From Anseranas semipalmata (lineage: Eukaryota > Chordata > Aves > Anseriformes > Anseranatidae): 64,000 nucleotides of DNA. Every line of letters starts with the position of its first letter. Position 1 is the stretch's first letter. Location: NCBI GenBank assembly GCA_013399115.1, contig VXAA01006458.1, forward strand, positions 51,634-115,633, read 5' to 3'. Both the position numbers and the translations under genes were made by a program. This document shows, piece after piece, positions 48,901 to 55,282 of the stretch. The notes under the pieces were generated by a model. It had not been told where the DNA came from. It worked only from the letters and a program-made list of their open reading frames with translations, and did no database searches.

Positions 48901-51900
48901 GCGTAGGAAGGATGCTTTGTATGGTATTCACCTAATCACGATTCCCTCAAAAATTGTCCACTGTGCAATGGGACAATTATCTTCTGCTGGCACTGAGATG
49001 AGAAAAGAAATCTGTGCCCAGCAAAGCCCTCTCCTGAGCTCTCCTTGTGCCTCGTGAGGTTGCTGAGCTTGCTGAGCCTTCCAGTTCCCAGTTCCTGGGA
49101 CCGAATGCTGCAGAGCTGCCTTTAATCTGCTGCTGCTGCTGCTGCTCATGTCCACGCAGCTCCTGAGAGATAGACCGGGGAAGAGGCAGAGCCCAGCAGC
49201 CCCTTTCCACCTTGCAACCCACCAAGGGCAGGAATGAGGAGTACCCCTTCCTACATCCCACCACTGCCTGCTCTGCTACACCATCAGTGTCTGCTCAGGG
49301 CTTTTTAGCACAGTCCCTTTGATTAAAAGCACAGAGAAGTGCTTTGCTTTAAAACAAGCAGCTGCAGCCACTTTCAGATAGGCAGCTGCCCTAGCTGAGA
49401 GGCTGTCAGGATGATTTGCAGCTTGAGACACGCCAGCCTGCAAACAGGAGGCAATGTCTGCAGCACTGGGGTCTCTGCAGTGGAAAAGCACGGTTGTGTT
49501 GGTGGGAGAGCTGTAGAATGTGCTGGGGAAGGCTGAAAATTGACGTCCTGCCATTTCCAACAGCATGACTGAGCTGGAGAAGGAAATAAACACACTGAGG
49601 AGCGGCCTGAGAGCAGTGGAGGCTGTAAGTATTATTTAAATCAAATATAGCCCAGCCTGGCTCCGAGCACCACGGCATCCCTCTGCAGGGAGACGGGGGG
49701 GGAGCTCCCAGCAAAGCTGCTTTTATCGCGTTTCCTGGAGATCTGCTGGTCTTCCCTTCCTGCCCTGCACGTGTGCCTGTCCTCCTAGGGCTGTTTTGGC
49801 ACCAAAGCTACCGTATGTTGGTTGGGCGTGTGCATGGTTTGTATCTGACACACTAGGGGAGGCTAAGTAAGCCTAGTGACAATGCCCATGGAGCAGCACC
49901 TGTAATGTGCTGCGGGGTCTCCTTGGCTGTAAAACCTCAGAGGACAGGGGCTCGGGCTGGGCAGCTCATCTGCAGTGGTGAAGAAGCAGTGGAGGTATCC
50001 TGAAGGACTCGCTGTCTTGCTGAATAATGCTGCTTCCGGCATCTCTCCTGCAGGATTTGGCCTCAAAAACATAGTGTAGCCATGATATTGTAAAATGGGG
50101 TAATCTGAGGTCCCACGCATGGCAGGAGGGAGCAGCGGTTTGGTGGCATGTGTGGCACTGACACAGGCACGCACCCAACAGCACTGACGGAGGCCGGCGG
50201 TGTTTGTGTCCCCCATCAGCCAGGGCCTGACCAGATTTGTTTTTTTTTCCCAAAGGAGCTGGACTTTCAGAAGTCTCAAGTTCAGCAAACAGGAGACAAA
50301 TTTGTGTCTGTCGTCAGCCAGTTCATCACATTAGCCAGCTTCAGCTTCTCAGATGTTGAAGATCTTCTGGCAGAAGCAAAAGAGCTGGTAAGGTCACCAA
50401 AGTCCTTGAGATCTGGAAGGCATTTCAGCCTTTTCAGGTGGCAGAAAAGCAGGCTGGCGTTGATGGAAGAGGAGGAAAAAATGCAACCAGGTCCTCAGGC
50501 AGGACATGTGGTCACACAGAGGTTAATATTAGAGACAACCAAGGCTGCCCGACTTCTGACCCCACTGCCCAGGCTGACCCCACTTCTACAGGGCAAAATA
50601 ACGACTGATGCACAACTTTGGTTGGAGACCTCCCCAGCTCTTCTCTCCAGAGAAGGTGGAGAGGAGCTCAGTGACGTGAATTGAGGCCAATTTCAGACCT
50701 GCTTAGAGATGCTACTTAAAAGGTTCTGCTTCCCCAGAGTAGTGCCTTGGTGAGCACTTTGCAGCCACCAAGGGCCACATGGAGTGACTTCTTGCCACAT
50801 TGTCCTCTCTTCCCAACAGGCTGGCTTAAATCCAAGCAAATTGGTAGCCGTTGGCTGACACCTGTGATTCCCAAGCACCCTTTGTTTCCTGTCTTTCAGC
50901 AAAGGGGCATACAGCTGGTTTCCATACCCTCCCAGAACTGTCTTCCAGTACCTCTTCACTGGATTGGCTTTCATCGTAACTGAACTGGCAGGGAGATAGT
51001 CCACCACAGAATCCAACACATAGAGGTCCCATCCTTATCCCATTGCATGGGCTACCTCTCCAAAGACAGAATTATCAAGTGCCACCACCTCCTTCTCCCT
51101 GGCTGCACCAGTGTTGAACTGACACTGTCCTCCAGACCATTCACCCATGCTTGGGCATTATGAGTGACCATTGCCCTCCTGAGGCTGTACCTAAACCAGG
51201 CCACCCTTTGAAACTGCTGGTGGTAACCAGGCAGATCTGGCCTGCAGTGAGTTAGGATTTTGGAGATGGTGACAAGTGTCTGCAAGCGGTATCGTCTTAC
51301 TTTGGCTGGATCTGGAAGAGAAGCTCTGGTCATAGTTCCCATAACCCATCAAAGTCTACTTTGAAGCAAATGCATGGCTGTTCCCATGGTTATTGGATGG
51401 GATGGGCAATGGAAAGTGCATCAGCTCTTCATTTTTGAAGCATGTGTTCAAATTGCTTTATCATTTTCTCTTAGGAAAGCAGAAACATAATTATCTTATA
51501 AGCTTTATATCCTGTGAGGATAACATTTTCAGCCTTTTCCCCCACCAGTATCTCCTGAAAAATGGCAGATACATCAGTATCTTAAAGAAAATCAACAGTA
51601 ATAGCCTTGATGGTTTTGATTGAAACAGTGGCACCTTTCAGATCCCCCCTTGCATCCTGAAGTGCTAAGTCTCATAAATAAACAAAGAAATAAGAATGCC
51701 CTAAATGTCTTTTGAAGAGCCTGAGACACCCCTGAAAATAAAATTTAATCATATAGGCAGGCTTTAAAATGTTCTTCTCAGTCCACAGACCAAAATTAAA
51801 GCAACTAATAAATCTGTTTGTGCTTTGATTTTGTTTTCCTTTTCTTTAAAGCTTGCTTATCTCCAGACCATGCCATCGCTATTTTAATGAACTTTCTGTG

Positions 51901-53513
51901 CACAAAGAGTCTCCTTCGAACTGGAAGTGAGAATAAAGGATTTCAGCCCCAAGGATGACCTGCGGGCTCCTTGGGGACTGGGACACATCAGCAGAGAGTG
52001 GATCTCGTCCTGACCTTTGCTACAGCCTTATTTGACTTGCTTACACTAATGGTGTGCAAACAGCACGAAAGGCTGGAAAACTTCCCATTTCCCTGCCCAG
52101 TGCTATGTCTGAGCCTGGGCAGAAATGTCTTTTAGAAGTTTCACCAACACATTTGGTTTCAATAGCAGAGCATGTGGCAATGATAAATAATACCCCAAAA
52201 ATACTTCAAAGAAAACTTAAAAGTGCGAGTCTCCCTTCCCCTGCCGTGTTTACTATTAGTTTTATGTCTTTAGTCTTCAGTCCCACAATATTTTGCTTCC
52301 TTGTTTTTACTACTGCTTGGTTAATGAAGTCGAGCTGGGGGCTCAGGGGTGCCAAGCAAAGCCAGAGGTGCAAGGGGTTGGTGGGAGTGTTTTGGGAGAA
52401 GGGGCAATGGGACCTCTCCAGATAGATTTGTAGGGCAGCTAATGCACAGAAAATAAGATGTCAGATGATTCGTGTCATCTTTAAGCCAAGGCTTGACTAA
52501 TCAAAGTCCCGCTGTTTAACTCCGTTCTCTGCTGTGACCGCTGGACGCGTTCCTCTCTGCTCCATCAGGTTGAAGGCTTTCCGTAAGGGTCTCAACAGCG
52601 CGTTGGGTGTCCTCCCAGCCTGACAGCTTTCTGTCTGCTCTCTCCCAGTTTTCCAAGGCCGTGAAGCACTTTGGAGAAGACACGGACAAAATGCAGCCCG
52701 ACGAGTTCTTCGGCATCTTCGATCAGTTTCTTCAAGCCGTGACGGAAGCCAAGCAGGAGAACGAGAACATGAGGAGGAGGAAGGAGGAGGAGGAGCGCCG
52801 GGCACGCATGGAGGCCCAGGTGAGCAGGCAGCCGCGGGTCCAGCAGCACCTGGCCAGGGACACCTGGGGACAGCAACCCTGCTGTGCTGTCCCCTGGTGG
52901 CATGGGAAGCATTGAAGGCCAAGCAAGGTGCTCCTGCACTCTAACACCACCCTGCATTTCACTGTTGATTGCTTATTTAACTAATTACTTAGAGTTTGGT
53001 GAGATCTTATATCTAAGACACCGGGCTGCATTGGAAAAGAGTTGGGTTCCCCTTTCCCAGCTTTTCTTCACGCTTCTGGTGCTAGCTGGATATATCAGCA
53101 GAAACCCTCAGGCTTCCTGGCCCTAAAGGGTGCTCGCCCTGTGCCTGTCCTCAGGGTGATTTTTCCATGGGCAGCTGTGTCCAAGGGCCGTGGTTCTATC
53201 AGTTACCCCCACTTGCTAAATGAAGGGTAGGAAAGCACTGTCGTTTCACGGTTTGGGGTTCTGAGTGCGTGCGTGACAGTGAGATGTCCCTCCTCCCCAC
53301 CAGCTGAAGGAGCAGCGGGAGCGGGAACGCAAGGCGAGGAAGGCGAAGGAGAGCGGCGAGGAGGGCGGTGAGTTTGATGACCTCGTCTCAGCCCTGCGCT
53401 CGGGTGAGGTCTTCGACAAGGACCTCTCCAAGCTGAAGCGCAACCGCAAGCGCATCGCCAACCAGCTGGCCGACAGCGGCCGCGAGCGGCCCATCACCAA
53501 GCTCAACTTCTGA
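754..53513 (+). CDS. DAAM1: DAAM1, Diaphanous-related formin (whole coding span, 25 coding exons)
   Basis: A formin that nucleates and elongates unbranched actin filaments. In the known family it is autoinhibited by DID-DAD contact and is released by Dishevelled and Rho in non-canonical Wnt/planar cell polarity signalling. The 25 exons join in phase without a frameshift or internal stop, giving about 1,057 residues plus the part hidden by the FH1 gap; human DAAM1 is about 1,078 (from memory). Order by residue: GBD/FH3 armadillo region about 45-420, coiled coil about 440-520, FH1 from 521, FH2 with the hallmark [10 protein letters not shown], and C-terminal DAD ([10 protein letters not shown] followed by KLKRNRKR). 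DAAM2 was excluded: the FH2 start, the [10 protein letters not shown] microexon and the ending RPITKLNF all match DAAM1. The start ATG has a strong context (gccATGg) and matches the family N terminus. Neighbouring GPR135 agrees with known DAAM1 synteny. Oddities are two GC-AG introns and one assembly gap. Confidence 0.98.
5499..5519. repeat. Homopolymer switch T11 then G10
   Basis: A run of 11 T is followed directly by 10 G. Such tracts are prone to length error in sequencing and replication slippage. Confidence 0.85.
7839..7905. repeat. TA/TATG/TG microsatellite
   Basis: Imperfect alternation of (TA)n, TATG and (TG)n units between tacatacgtatatg and tatatatatac in intron 1. Likely polymorphic in length. 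Confidence 0.9.
8640..9520. promoter_or_regulatory. Candidate conserved non-coding block, intron 1
   Basis: About 0.9 kb, clearly more AT-rich than its surroundings, lacking recognisable repeats and dense in homeodomain-type TAAT/ATTA cores. It includes a TTAATTAA at 8866-8873 and a cluster at 9222-9300. This is the usual look of developmental enhancers in introns of genes like DAAM1, but there is no direct proof in sequence alone. Confidence 0.35.
10262..10314. repeat. TA/CA microsatellite with near-palindromic symmetry
   Basis: catatatgcatatatatata, then catatgtgcacacacacata and tgtatatgtg. The CA core is flanked by catatg on both sides, so it could form a hairpin. Intron 1. Confidence 0.85.
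11188..11331 (+). mobile_element. CR1 LINE fragment (3' end)
   Basis: The sequence gaggttgtggagtcttccac, then cttggagatactcaaaagcc, and further on agatgatctccagaggtccc and ttcccacctcaacc follows the typical 3' end of chicken-type CR1 non-LTR retrotransposons. It is 5'-truncated, as most CR1 copies are, and diverged, so it is an old inactive copy. It is the clearest avian marker in the window. Confidence 0.85.
14938..15027 (+). CDS. DAAM1: DAAM1 coding exon 2 (residues 62-91)
   Basis: 90 nt, phase 0 to 0. The acceptor is a long T tract ending ttttcag and the donor is gtaaga. It encodes [20 protein letters not shown] and then [10 protein letters not shown], in the GTPase-binding/FH3 region. 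Confidence 0.97.
16030..16175. promoter_or_regulatory. Candidate conserved non-coding block, intron 2
   Basis: A repeat-free stretch with gacaataggaaattaaatca, catgtaattattattgtgtg and agattacgtgctatctaatc, combining SOX-like (acaat) and homeodomain-like (taatta) motifs. Weak evidence. Confidence 0.25.
21080..21440. promoter_or_regulatory. Candidate conserved non-coding block, intron 2
   Basis: Homeodomain-like sites are spaced through it (aataattac at 21172, gaattaatgag at 21303, cttaattgag at 21326, agttaattataaatgag at 21418). The sequence between is of mixed composition and not repetitive. Enhancer role is inferred. Confidence 0.35.
24117..24188 (+). CDS. DAAM1: DAAM1 coding exon 3 (residues 92-115)
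   Basis: 72 nt, phase 0 to 0. Acceptor ctctctctgcag, donor gtgagt. It encodes [20 protein letters not shown] and then SMAA in the GTPase-binding region. Confidence 0.97.
24189..25596 (+). other. DAAM1: DAAM1 intron 3 (1.4 kb)
   Basis: GT-AG, phase 0. Apart from a short direct repeat at 24808-24855 (two copies of about 22 nt, catccctc-gggctgcagg) nothing stands out. Confidence 0.9.
25597..25691 (+). CDS. DAAM1: DAAM1 coding exon 4 (residues 116-147), GC donor
   Basis: 95 nt. The acceptor is ttccttttgcag. Coding runs [20 protein letters not shown] and on to ALRTKPM, then the first two bases of an Arg codon. The next exon supplies G and then TTTGTAACC, so the frame requires a cut at ATGAG|gcaatt, a GC rather than GT donor. 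Without splicing, the frame reads about 16 foreign residues and stops near 25740. Confidence 0.93.
25692..27378 (+). other. DAAM1: DAAM1 intron 4 (1.7 kb, GC-AG)
   Basis: Starts gcaatt and ends tctgacag. Otherwise plain intronic sequence; no gene or repeat recognised. Confidence 0.88.
27379..27712 (+). CDS. DAAM1: DAAM1 coding exon 5 (residues 147-258)
   Basis: 334 nt, the longest complete coding exon. Acceptor tttctgacag, donor gtgggt. It encodes the core of the armadillo/FH3 (DID) region, starting [17 protein letters not shown] and ending YASERTRFQ. It completes the split Arg codon from exon 4 and ends in phase 0. Confidence 0.98.
27713..28243 (+). other. DAAM1: DAAM1 intron 5 (531 nt)
   Basis: GT-AG, phase 0. 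Nothing recognised inside. Confidence 0.92.
28244..28354 (+). CDS. DAAM1: DAAM1 coding exon 6 (residues 259-295)
   Basis: 111 nt, phase 0 to 0. Acceptor tgtttgacag, donor gtgagc. It encodes [19 protein letters not shown] and on to VLSQGAGV, within the FH3 region. Confidence 0.98.
28467..28570 (+). CDS. DAAM1: DAAM1 coding exon 7 (residues 296-330)
   Basis: 104 nt. Acceptor cccttgcag, donor gtgagt. It encodes [20 protein letters not shown] and on to ENSTLD, then two bases of an Arg codon completed by exon 8. The preceding intron is only 112 nt. Confidence 0.98.
28571..29093 (+). other. DAAM1: DAAM1 intron 7 (523 nt)
   Basis: GT-AG. T-rich near its acceptor; nothing else recognised. Confidence 0.92.
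29094..29160 (+). CDS. DAAM1: DAAM1 coding exon 8 (residues 330-352)
   Basis: 67 nt. Acceptor ttctttcctcag, donor gtgagt. It encodes [20 protein letters not shown] and then EL, the end of the armadillo/dimerisation part of FH3. It ends in phase 0. Confidence 0.97.
29161..29596 (+). other. DAAM1: DAAM1 intron 8 (436 nt)
   Basis: GT-AG, phase 0. Nothing recognised inside. Confidence 0.92.
29597..29714 (+). CDS. DAAM1: DAAM1 coding exon 9 (residues 353-392)
   Basis: 118 nt. Acceptor ctcccacag, donor gtgagt. It encodes [20 protein letters not shown] and on to LHHCLQMP, plus the first base of a Tyr codon. The following intron is 109 nt; retaining it gives a stop at the start of exon 10. Confidence 0.97.
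29824..29962 (+). CDS. DAAM1: DAAM1 coding exon 10 (residues 392-438)
   Basis: 139 nt. Acceptor cccatccag, donor gtaagt. It completes the split Tyr codon, then encodes [20 protein letters not shown] and on to NIKNVVR, ending two bases into a Met codon. This is the end of the FH3 region. Confidence 0.97.
29963..30449 (+). other. DAAM1: DAAM1 intron 10 (487 nt)
   Basis: GT-AG. Contains short CTGTCACTGTCACTG-type iterations near 30148-30165; nothing else recognised. Confidence 0.92.
30450..30508 (+). CDS. DAAM1: DAAM1 coding exon 11 (residues 438-458)
   Basis: 59 nt. Acceptor tacttttag, donor gtgagt. It encodes [19 protein letters not shown], the start of the coiled coil. It begins and ends inside codons that match exons 10 and 12. 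Confidence 0.96.
30509..30860 (+). other. DAAM1: DAAM1 intron 11 (352 nt)
   Basis: GT-AG. Nothing recognised inside. Confidence 0.92.
30861..31048 (+). CDS. DAAM1: DAAM1 coding exon 12 (residues 458-520), coiled coil
   Basis: 188 nt. Acceptor gctatttcag, donor gtgagg. It is rich in Glu, Lys and Gln with heptad-like Leu/Met spacing, for example [19 protein letters not shown], and ends [13 protein letters not shown]. This is the coiled coil just before FH1. It ends in phase 0. Confidence 0.97.
31049..31352 (+). other. DAAM1: DAAM1 intron 12 (304 nt)
   Basis: GT-AG, phase 0. Contains an A10 run at about 31281-31290; nothing else recognised. Confidence 0.92.
31353..31623 (+). CDS. DAAM1: DAAM1 coding exon 13, FH1 proline-rich region and start of FH2, interrupted by an assembly gap
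   Basis: Acceptor tctctctcag, donor gtaagc. Before the gap there are exactly 35 codons, a Gly/Pro-rich segment including [20 protein letters not shown]. After it, 45 codons begin [18 protein letters not shown] and continue [22 protein letters not shown]1 binds profilin-actin, and SFNWSKLPE opens the FH2 lasso. The 31 N's are one base more than a multiple of three, so as written the two halves are out of frame with each other. This is an assembly artefact, not evidence of a broken gene. Confidence 0.94.
31458..31488. other. Assembly gap (31 N) inside the FH1 exon
   Basis: 31 N's replace part of the polyproline coding run. The left edge is a codon boundary (CCT CCA CCA, then N). The right edge resumes at codon position 1 (CCA CCA CCC GGC). 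The true missing length must therefore be a multiple of three. Compared from memory with human DAAM1 it is roughly 20 codons. Confidence 0.97.
31718..31825 (+). CDS. DAAM1: DAAM1 coding exon 14, FH2 lasso/linker
   Basis: 108 nt, phase 0 to 0. Acceptor ctgtctttcag; donor gtaacg, which is weak at +5. It encodes [20 protein letters not shown] and on to [15 protein letters not shown] is part of the FH2 lasso that embraces the partner subunit in the dimer. The preceding intron is only 94 nt. Confidence 0.97.
31826..36834 (+). other. DAAM1: DAAM1 intron 14 (5.0 kb), upstream of the microexon
   Basis: GT-AG, phase 0. The part from about 35.4 to 36.8 kb is CpG-richer than the rest of the intron and carries two long, adjoining minus-strand open frames of no recognised similarity. 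The last 50 nt hold the TGC motifs of the microexon. Confidence 0.9.
36835..36864 (+). CDS. DAAM1: DAAM1 coding exon 15, 30-nt alternative microexon ([10 protein letters not shown])
   Basis: Flanked by ggctgtag and the strong donor gtaagt. The ten codons read [10 protein letters not shown] and fall exactly between QRQQ (exon 14) and KEDAIDD (exon 16), so including or skipping it keeps the frame. It corresponds to the vertebrate DAAM1 microexon (human DFFVNSNSKQ, from memory), reported to be neuron-enriched and to lengthen the FH2 linker. The upstream 50 nt carry TGC at 36788, 36803, 36815 and 36821 within a poor pyrimidine tract, the layout described for SRRM4/nSR100-dependent microexons. Tissue-specific inclusion is inferred. 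Confidence 0.93.
36865..37997 (+). other. DAAM1: DAAM1 intron 15 (1.1 kb), downstream of the microexon
   Basis: GT-AG, phase 0. AT-rich from about 37.1 to 37.35 kb and 37.55-37.83 kb, consistent with conserved microexon-flanking sequence, which cannot be tested here. No gene recognised. Confidence 0.88.
37998..38101 (+). CDS. DAAM1: DAAM1 coding exon 16, FH2
   Basis: 104 nt. Acceptor ctattttttgtag, donor gtatgg. It encodes [20 protein letters not shown] and on to AQNCNILLS, then two bases of an Arg codon. [20 protein letters not shown] is a conserved FH2 core segment. The first residues differ slightly from the mammalian protein (KED rather than KEAD, from memory). Confidence 0.96.
38102..43219 (+). 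other. DAAM1: DAAM1 intron 16 (5.1 kb)
   Basis: GT-AG. It holds a short minisatellite close to its 3' end (43018-43090). A block at about 40.06-40.33 kb with SOX-like ccctttgttt and cattgtctgg motifs is only a weak regulatory candidate. No gene recognised. Confidence 0.88.
43018..43090. repeat. Short minisatellite, unit about 14-17 nt
   Basis: Imperfect copies of a unit like tgcttcaaaccatg: tgcttcaaaccacg, tgcttcaaatcatg, tgctgcttcaaacaatg, tgctgcaaaccatg. It ends about 130 nt before exon 17. Confidence 0.75.
43220..43304 (+). CDS. DAAM1: DAAM1 coding exon 17, FH2
   Basis: 85 nt. Acceptor cctcctcccag, donor gtgagc. It completes the Arg codon and then encodes [20 protein letters not shown] and LPKDMLEQ. 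It ends in phase 0. Confidence 0.97.
43305..44082 (+). other. DAAM1: DAAM1 intron 17 (778 nt)
   Basis: GT-AG, phase 0. Nothing recognised inside. Confidence 0.92.
44083..44189 (+). CDS. DAAM1: DAAM1 coding exon 18, FH2
   Basis: 107 nt. Acceptor cccttgtttag, donor gtgggg. It encodes [20 protein letters not shown] and on to RFLFEMS, then two bases of an Arg codon. [16 protein letters not shown] belongs to the FH2 knob/coiled-coil region. Confidence 0.97.
44190..45918 (+). other. DAAM1: DAAM1 intron 18 (1.7 kb)
   Basis: GT-AG (donor gtgggg). Nothing recognised inside. Confidence 0.9.
45919..46007 (+). CDS. DAAM1: DAAM1 coding exon 19, FH2, GC donor
   Basis: 89 nt. The acceptor is tttcctggcag. 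It encodes [20 protein letters not shown] and VAEVKPKVE, plus one base of an Ala codon that exon 20 completes with CC. The boundary must be GAAG|gcaagt, a GC donor otherwise at full consensus. The nearby GT (gcaa|gtgaca) would shift the frame of exon 20. Confidence 0.95.
46186..46354 (+). CDS. DAAM1: DAAM1 coding exon 20, FH2 core
   Basis: 169 nt. Acceptor tttctccctgcag, donor gtgagc. It encodes [20 protein letters not shown] and on through the FH2 signature [12 protein letters not shown] to [11 protein letters not shown]. The signature is fully kept, while the segment before it ([11 protein letters not shown]) is the most diverged part of FH2 here compared with the mammalian protein recalled from memory. 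Confidence 0.97.
46355..47083 (+). other. DAAM1: DAAM1 intron 20 (729 nt)
   Basis: GT-AG. Most of it (from 46443) is open in the frame of exon 21. Reading through from exon 20 stops at once (GAC AAG TGA), so this is not a retained-intron coding form. Confidence 0.9.
47084..47191 (+). CDS. DAAM1: DAAM1 coding exon 21, FH2
   Basis: 108 nt. Acceptor cctctctcctag, donor gtaagc. It encodes [20 protein letters not shown] and [15 protein letters not shown], then two bases of an Asn codon. Confidence 0.97.
47726..47899. mobile_element. Old palindromic interspersed repeat (MITE-like)
   Basis: The left end has cagcaaagcccttaaacacg and tgcttag; the middle has tatgtgcttaagtccctccg and aaatcaatggggct; the right end reads, in reverse complement, as another caaagcagcac...gaactttaa copy. 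The inverted-repeat layout with (t)gcttaag motifs and a central tcaatggg resembles an ancient palindromic repeat scattered in sauropsid genomes. The family name is not certain from memory. Confidence 0.5.
49127..49146. repeat. CTG trinucleotide run (about 6.7 units)
   Basis: An uninterrupted CTG repeat of 20 nt in intron 21. Short and probably neutral. Confidence 0.85.
49564..49624 (+). CDS. DAAM1: DAAM1 coding exon 22, FH2
   Basis: 61 nt. Acceptor catttccaacag, donor gtaagt. It completes the Asn codon and encodes [20 protein letters not shown], ending in phase 0. Confidence 0.96.
49625..50255 (+). other. DAAM1: DAAM1 intron 22 (631 nt)
   Basis: GT-AG, phase 0. Nothing recognised inside. 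Confidence 0.92.
50256..50387 (+). CDS. DAAM1: DAAM1 coding exon 23, FH2 C-terminal part
   Basis: 132 nt, phase 0 to 0. The acceptor is a T tract ending cccaaag and the donor is gtaagg. It encodes [20 protein letters not shown] and on to [15 protein letters not shown]. Confidence 0.96.
50388..52648 (+). other. DAAM1: DAAM1 intron 23 (2.3 kb)
   Basis: GT-AG, phase 0. About 50.70-51.34 kb holds consecutive minus-strand open frames that look like a decayed insertion (see separate entry). The rest is AT-rich intron. Confidence 0.9.
50693..51342 (-). other. Unidentified minus-strand remnant, possibly a decayed retroelement
   Basis: Several open frames follow each other on the minus strand: one of 96 codons (51342 to 51052, ending [11 protein letters not shown]) and others of 68 and 108 codons overlapping just after it. 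A run of neighbouring frames with few stops looks like a decayed coding insertion, but no named domain or motif could be recognised. It could also be chance. Confidence 0.3.
52649..52819 (+). CDS. DAAM1: DAAM1 coding exon 24, FH2 end and helical Glu/Arg-rich segment
   Basis: 171 nt, phase 0 to 0. Acceptor gctctctcccag, donor gtgagc. It encodes [20 protein letters not shown] and on to the charged helix [17 protein letters not shown], which leads from FH2 to the DAD. Confidence 0.97.
52820..53303 (+). other. DAAM1: DAAM1 intron 24 (484 nt)
   Basis: GT-AG, phase 0. Nothing recognised inside. Confidence 0.92.
53304..53513 (+). CDS. DAAM1: DAAM1 coding exon 25, DAD and stop
   Basis: The acceptor is cctccccaccag; 69 codons and then TGA at 53511-53513. 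It encodes [20 protein letters not shown], then the Diaphanous autoregulatory domain [17 protein letters not shown], the basic KLKRNRKR and the terminal RPITKLNF. The DAD binds the N-terminal DID to hold the formin inactive. Codons here end in G or C in 63 of 69 cases, against about 14 of 31 in exon 4. Confidence 0.98.
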   Translation: MKEQRERERKARKAKESGEEGGEFDDLVSALRSGEVFDKDLSKLKRNRKRIANQLADSGRERPITKLNF

Positions 53514-54548
53514 ACAGAGAAAGAGAAGGAAAACAACGAAAACCACAAATTTAGAAACCCAGTTAGCAGTCTTTTTTGAAGTGGCTAGGATTTTTTTTTT
53601 TTCATTATACTGCCTTGCGATTCCAAGCGAAACAGTGGCACGCTCTTTCTCCCCGCGGGCAAGTATGTTTGTATGTACCATGAGTATGGTCAATTCAGAT
53701 AGAGCTGTGCATCCCTGCGGGTGCTCGTCCCCTCTCCCCTCCGTCCCCTTCGACAAGTGGCTCTCCCAATGCACAAGCACAATGTCACATCCGTGGAGAA
53801 AGAGAGGACTTGAGCACAGAGACACCCGCCTTCCTCATGGTCCACAAAGGTGACGGAGAGTTGCTCCATGTCGCTCTCCCGCCCCGGGCACCGAGCGGGG
53901 CCATTTGCTGGGACGCCTTGCACACAACCCCGGCGGAAAAGAGGAAGAAACAAAGTTGACTGAACTTGATGCGTTTTTTTCATTGTCGTGGTTATTCCCA
54001 AAACTTGCACTTCTGTGCTTATATGCTGGTCCCCAAGGTCGGTGCCGCGGGCACTCCCGGTGATGCTCTTCTTCCCGTCGTTTTTGGGAAACACTCTTCT
54101 TTTCCTTTTACCTTGCTAAAGGAAAAGTTTGCCCGAGTGTGCTTATTGCTCACACAGCACCCAGATGTATTTATACTTTTATAACGTTTCCTGGCCCAAG
54201 ACGGCAGGAACGGTCGGTTCTTGGACGCGACGAGGAGCATAAACTTTCGTGTTGTAATTTTTATTCTCGCTTTCTGTTCAATGGGACAAACTGTATCCTC
54301 TGTAGATGTCGGTCAGGACGGAAGGTCACCCGGTGTACAATGGGGCCGGTGCAAAACCAGCGGGCTCGCACCTGCACCCACCTCCTTTTCTGTTTTTGTT
54401 TTTCTTTTTTCAACGGACACACAGAAGCAACGATGCCAAGAAGTGCGTGTCTCTTAGCGGTGTCCTTTTTTGACTGGTTTGCTGTTCAATGTCCTTGCAA
54501 ATTTGTAAGCAGAACTACCTGTAAAATGTCAGTCCAAAATAAGAAAAT

Positions 54549-54554
54549 AATAAA
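54549..54554 (+). terminator. DAAM1: Possible proximal polyadenylation signal (AATAAA)
   Basis: AATAAA about 1.04 kb after the stop codon, with a second at 54614-54619. Use of this pair would shorten the 3' UTR by about 1.5 kb. Use is not shown by sequence alone. Confidence 0.4.
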
Positions 54555-55276
54555 AAGAATTCAAAGCTCTCAGGGAGTAATAATTTAAAGGCTTAGAAAA
54601 TTAAAAATTGGAGAATAAAAAGTAAACACCATTAACATATTAACATTTCTATTCTTAAATTATGCTGAGTATATAAAGGACTGTTACTTTTTGCTTTTAT
54701 TTATTTGTGGTGTGTTTTTTAAGGAAACAAGACAAAACCTTTTTATACCACCAGTACTTTTGTGATCTTTTTTTGTTTGTTTGTTCTTTTTCCTGTGGAG
54801 AGATGAGTTTGTCCCTGTTGCACTAGATATTAACACTATTTGAAATAAGTTTTTTTTTTTTGTCAGATAATTGGTATTGCTGATGGGGTATGGGATGTCA
54901 GTTGACTATATGTACTGTATAGCAAAAGTGCTGTTTAAACTAATTTGTATAAAAAATATGGTTCTAAGCACCTGAAGGCCGCGGGGTCTGCGTGCTGTGT
55001 GAAAGCTGTGAAATATCACTCTAAACAGAGTTGTCAAGAGCTGTGGTTTTACCATTTTGTTTTTTTCTTCATTGCAACTTTTGACGCACTGTAGATTTAA
55101 AAAAAAAAAAAAAGAAAAGAAAAAAAAAGACTTTCTGAGTAGCATTAAAGCATTAAAGCAAATAAGGCAGGTAAGTGCAAAAACTAAAGTCCAGCACCTC
55201 GTATTCTAGCAGCTACACAACCTGCAGGTTATGTTCAAAGGTGGAGTTAAGCACTTTGCTTTAAGAAGGAGGGGGA

Positions 55277-55282
55277 AATAAA
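55277..55282 (+). terminator. DAAM1: Possible internal polyadenylation signal (AATAAA)
   Basis: AATAAA in gggggaaataaagac inside the 3' UTR. There is no strong GT-rich element right after it, so it is weaker than the distal site. Confidence 0.3.

Larger units (their letters stand above)
47192..49563 (+). other. DAAM1: DAAM1 intron 21 (2.4 kb)
   Basis: GT-AG. It contains an old palindromic interspersed repeat (47726-47899) and a short CTG run (49127-49146). No gene recognised. Confidence 0.9.

Noticed and set aside
754..53513. Assignment to DAAM2 rather than DAAM1
   Set aside because: FH2 sequence, microexon, the C-terminal RPITKLNF and the GPR135 neighbour all fit DAAM1.
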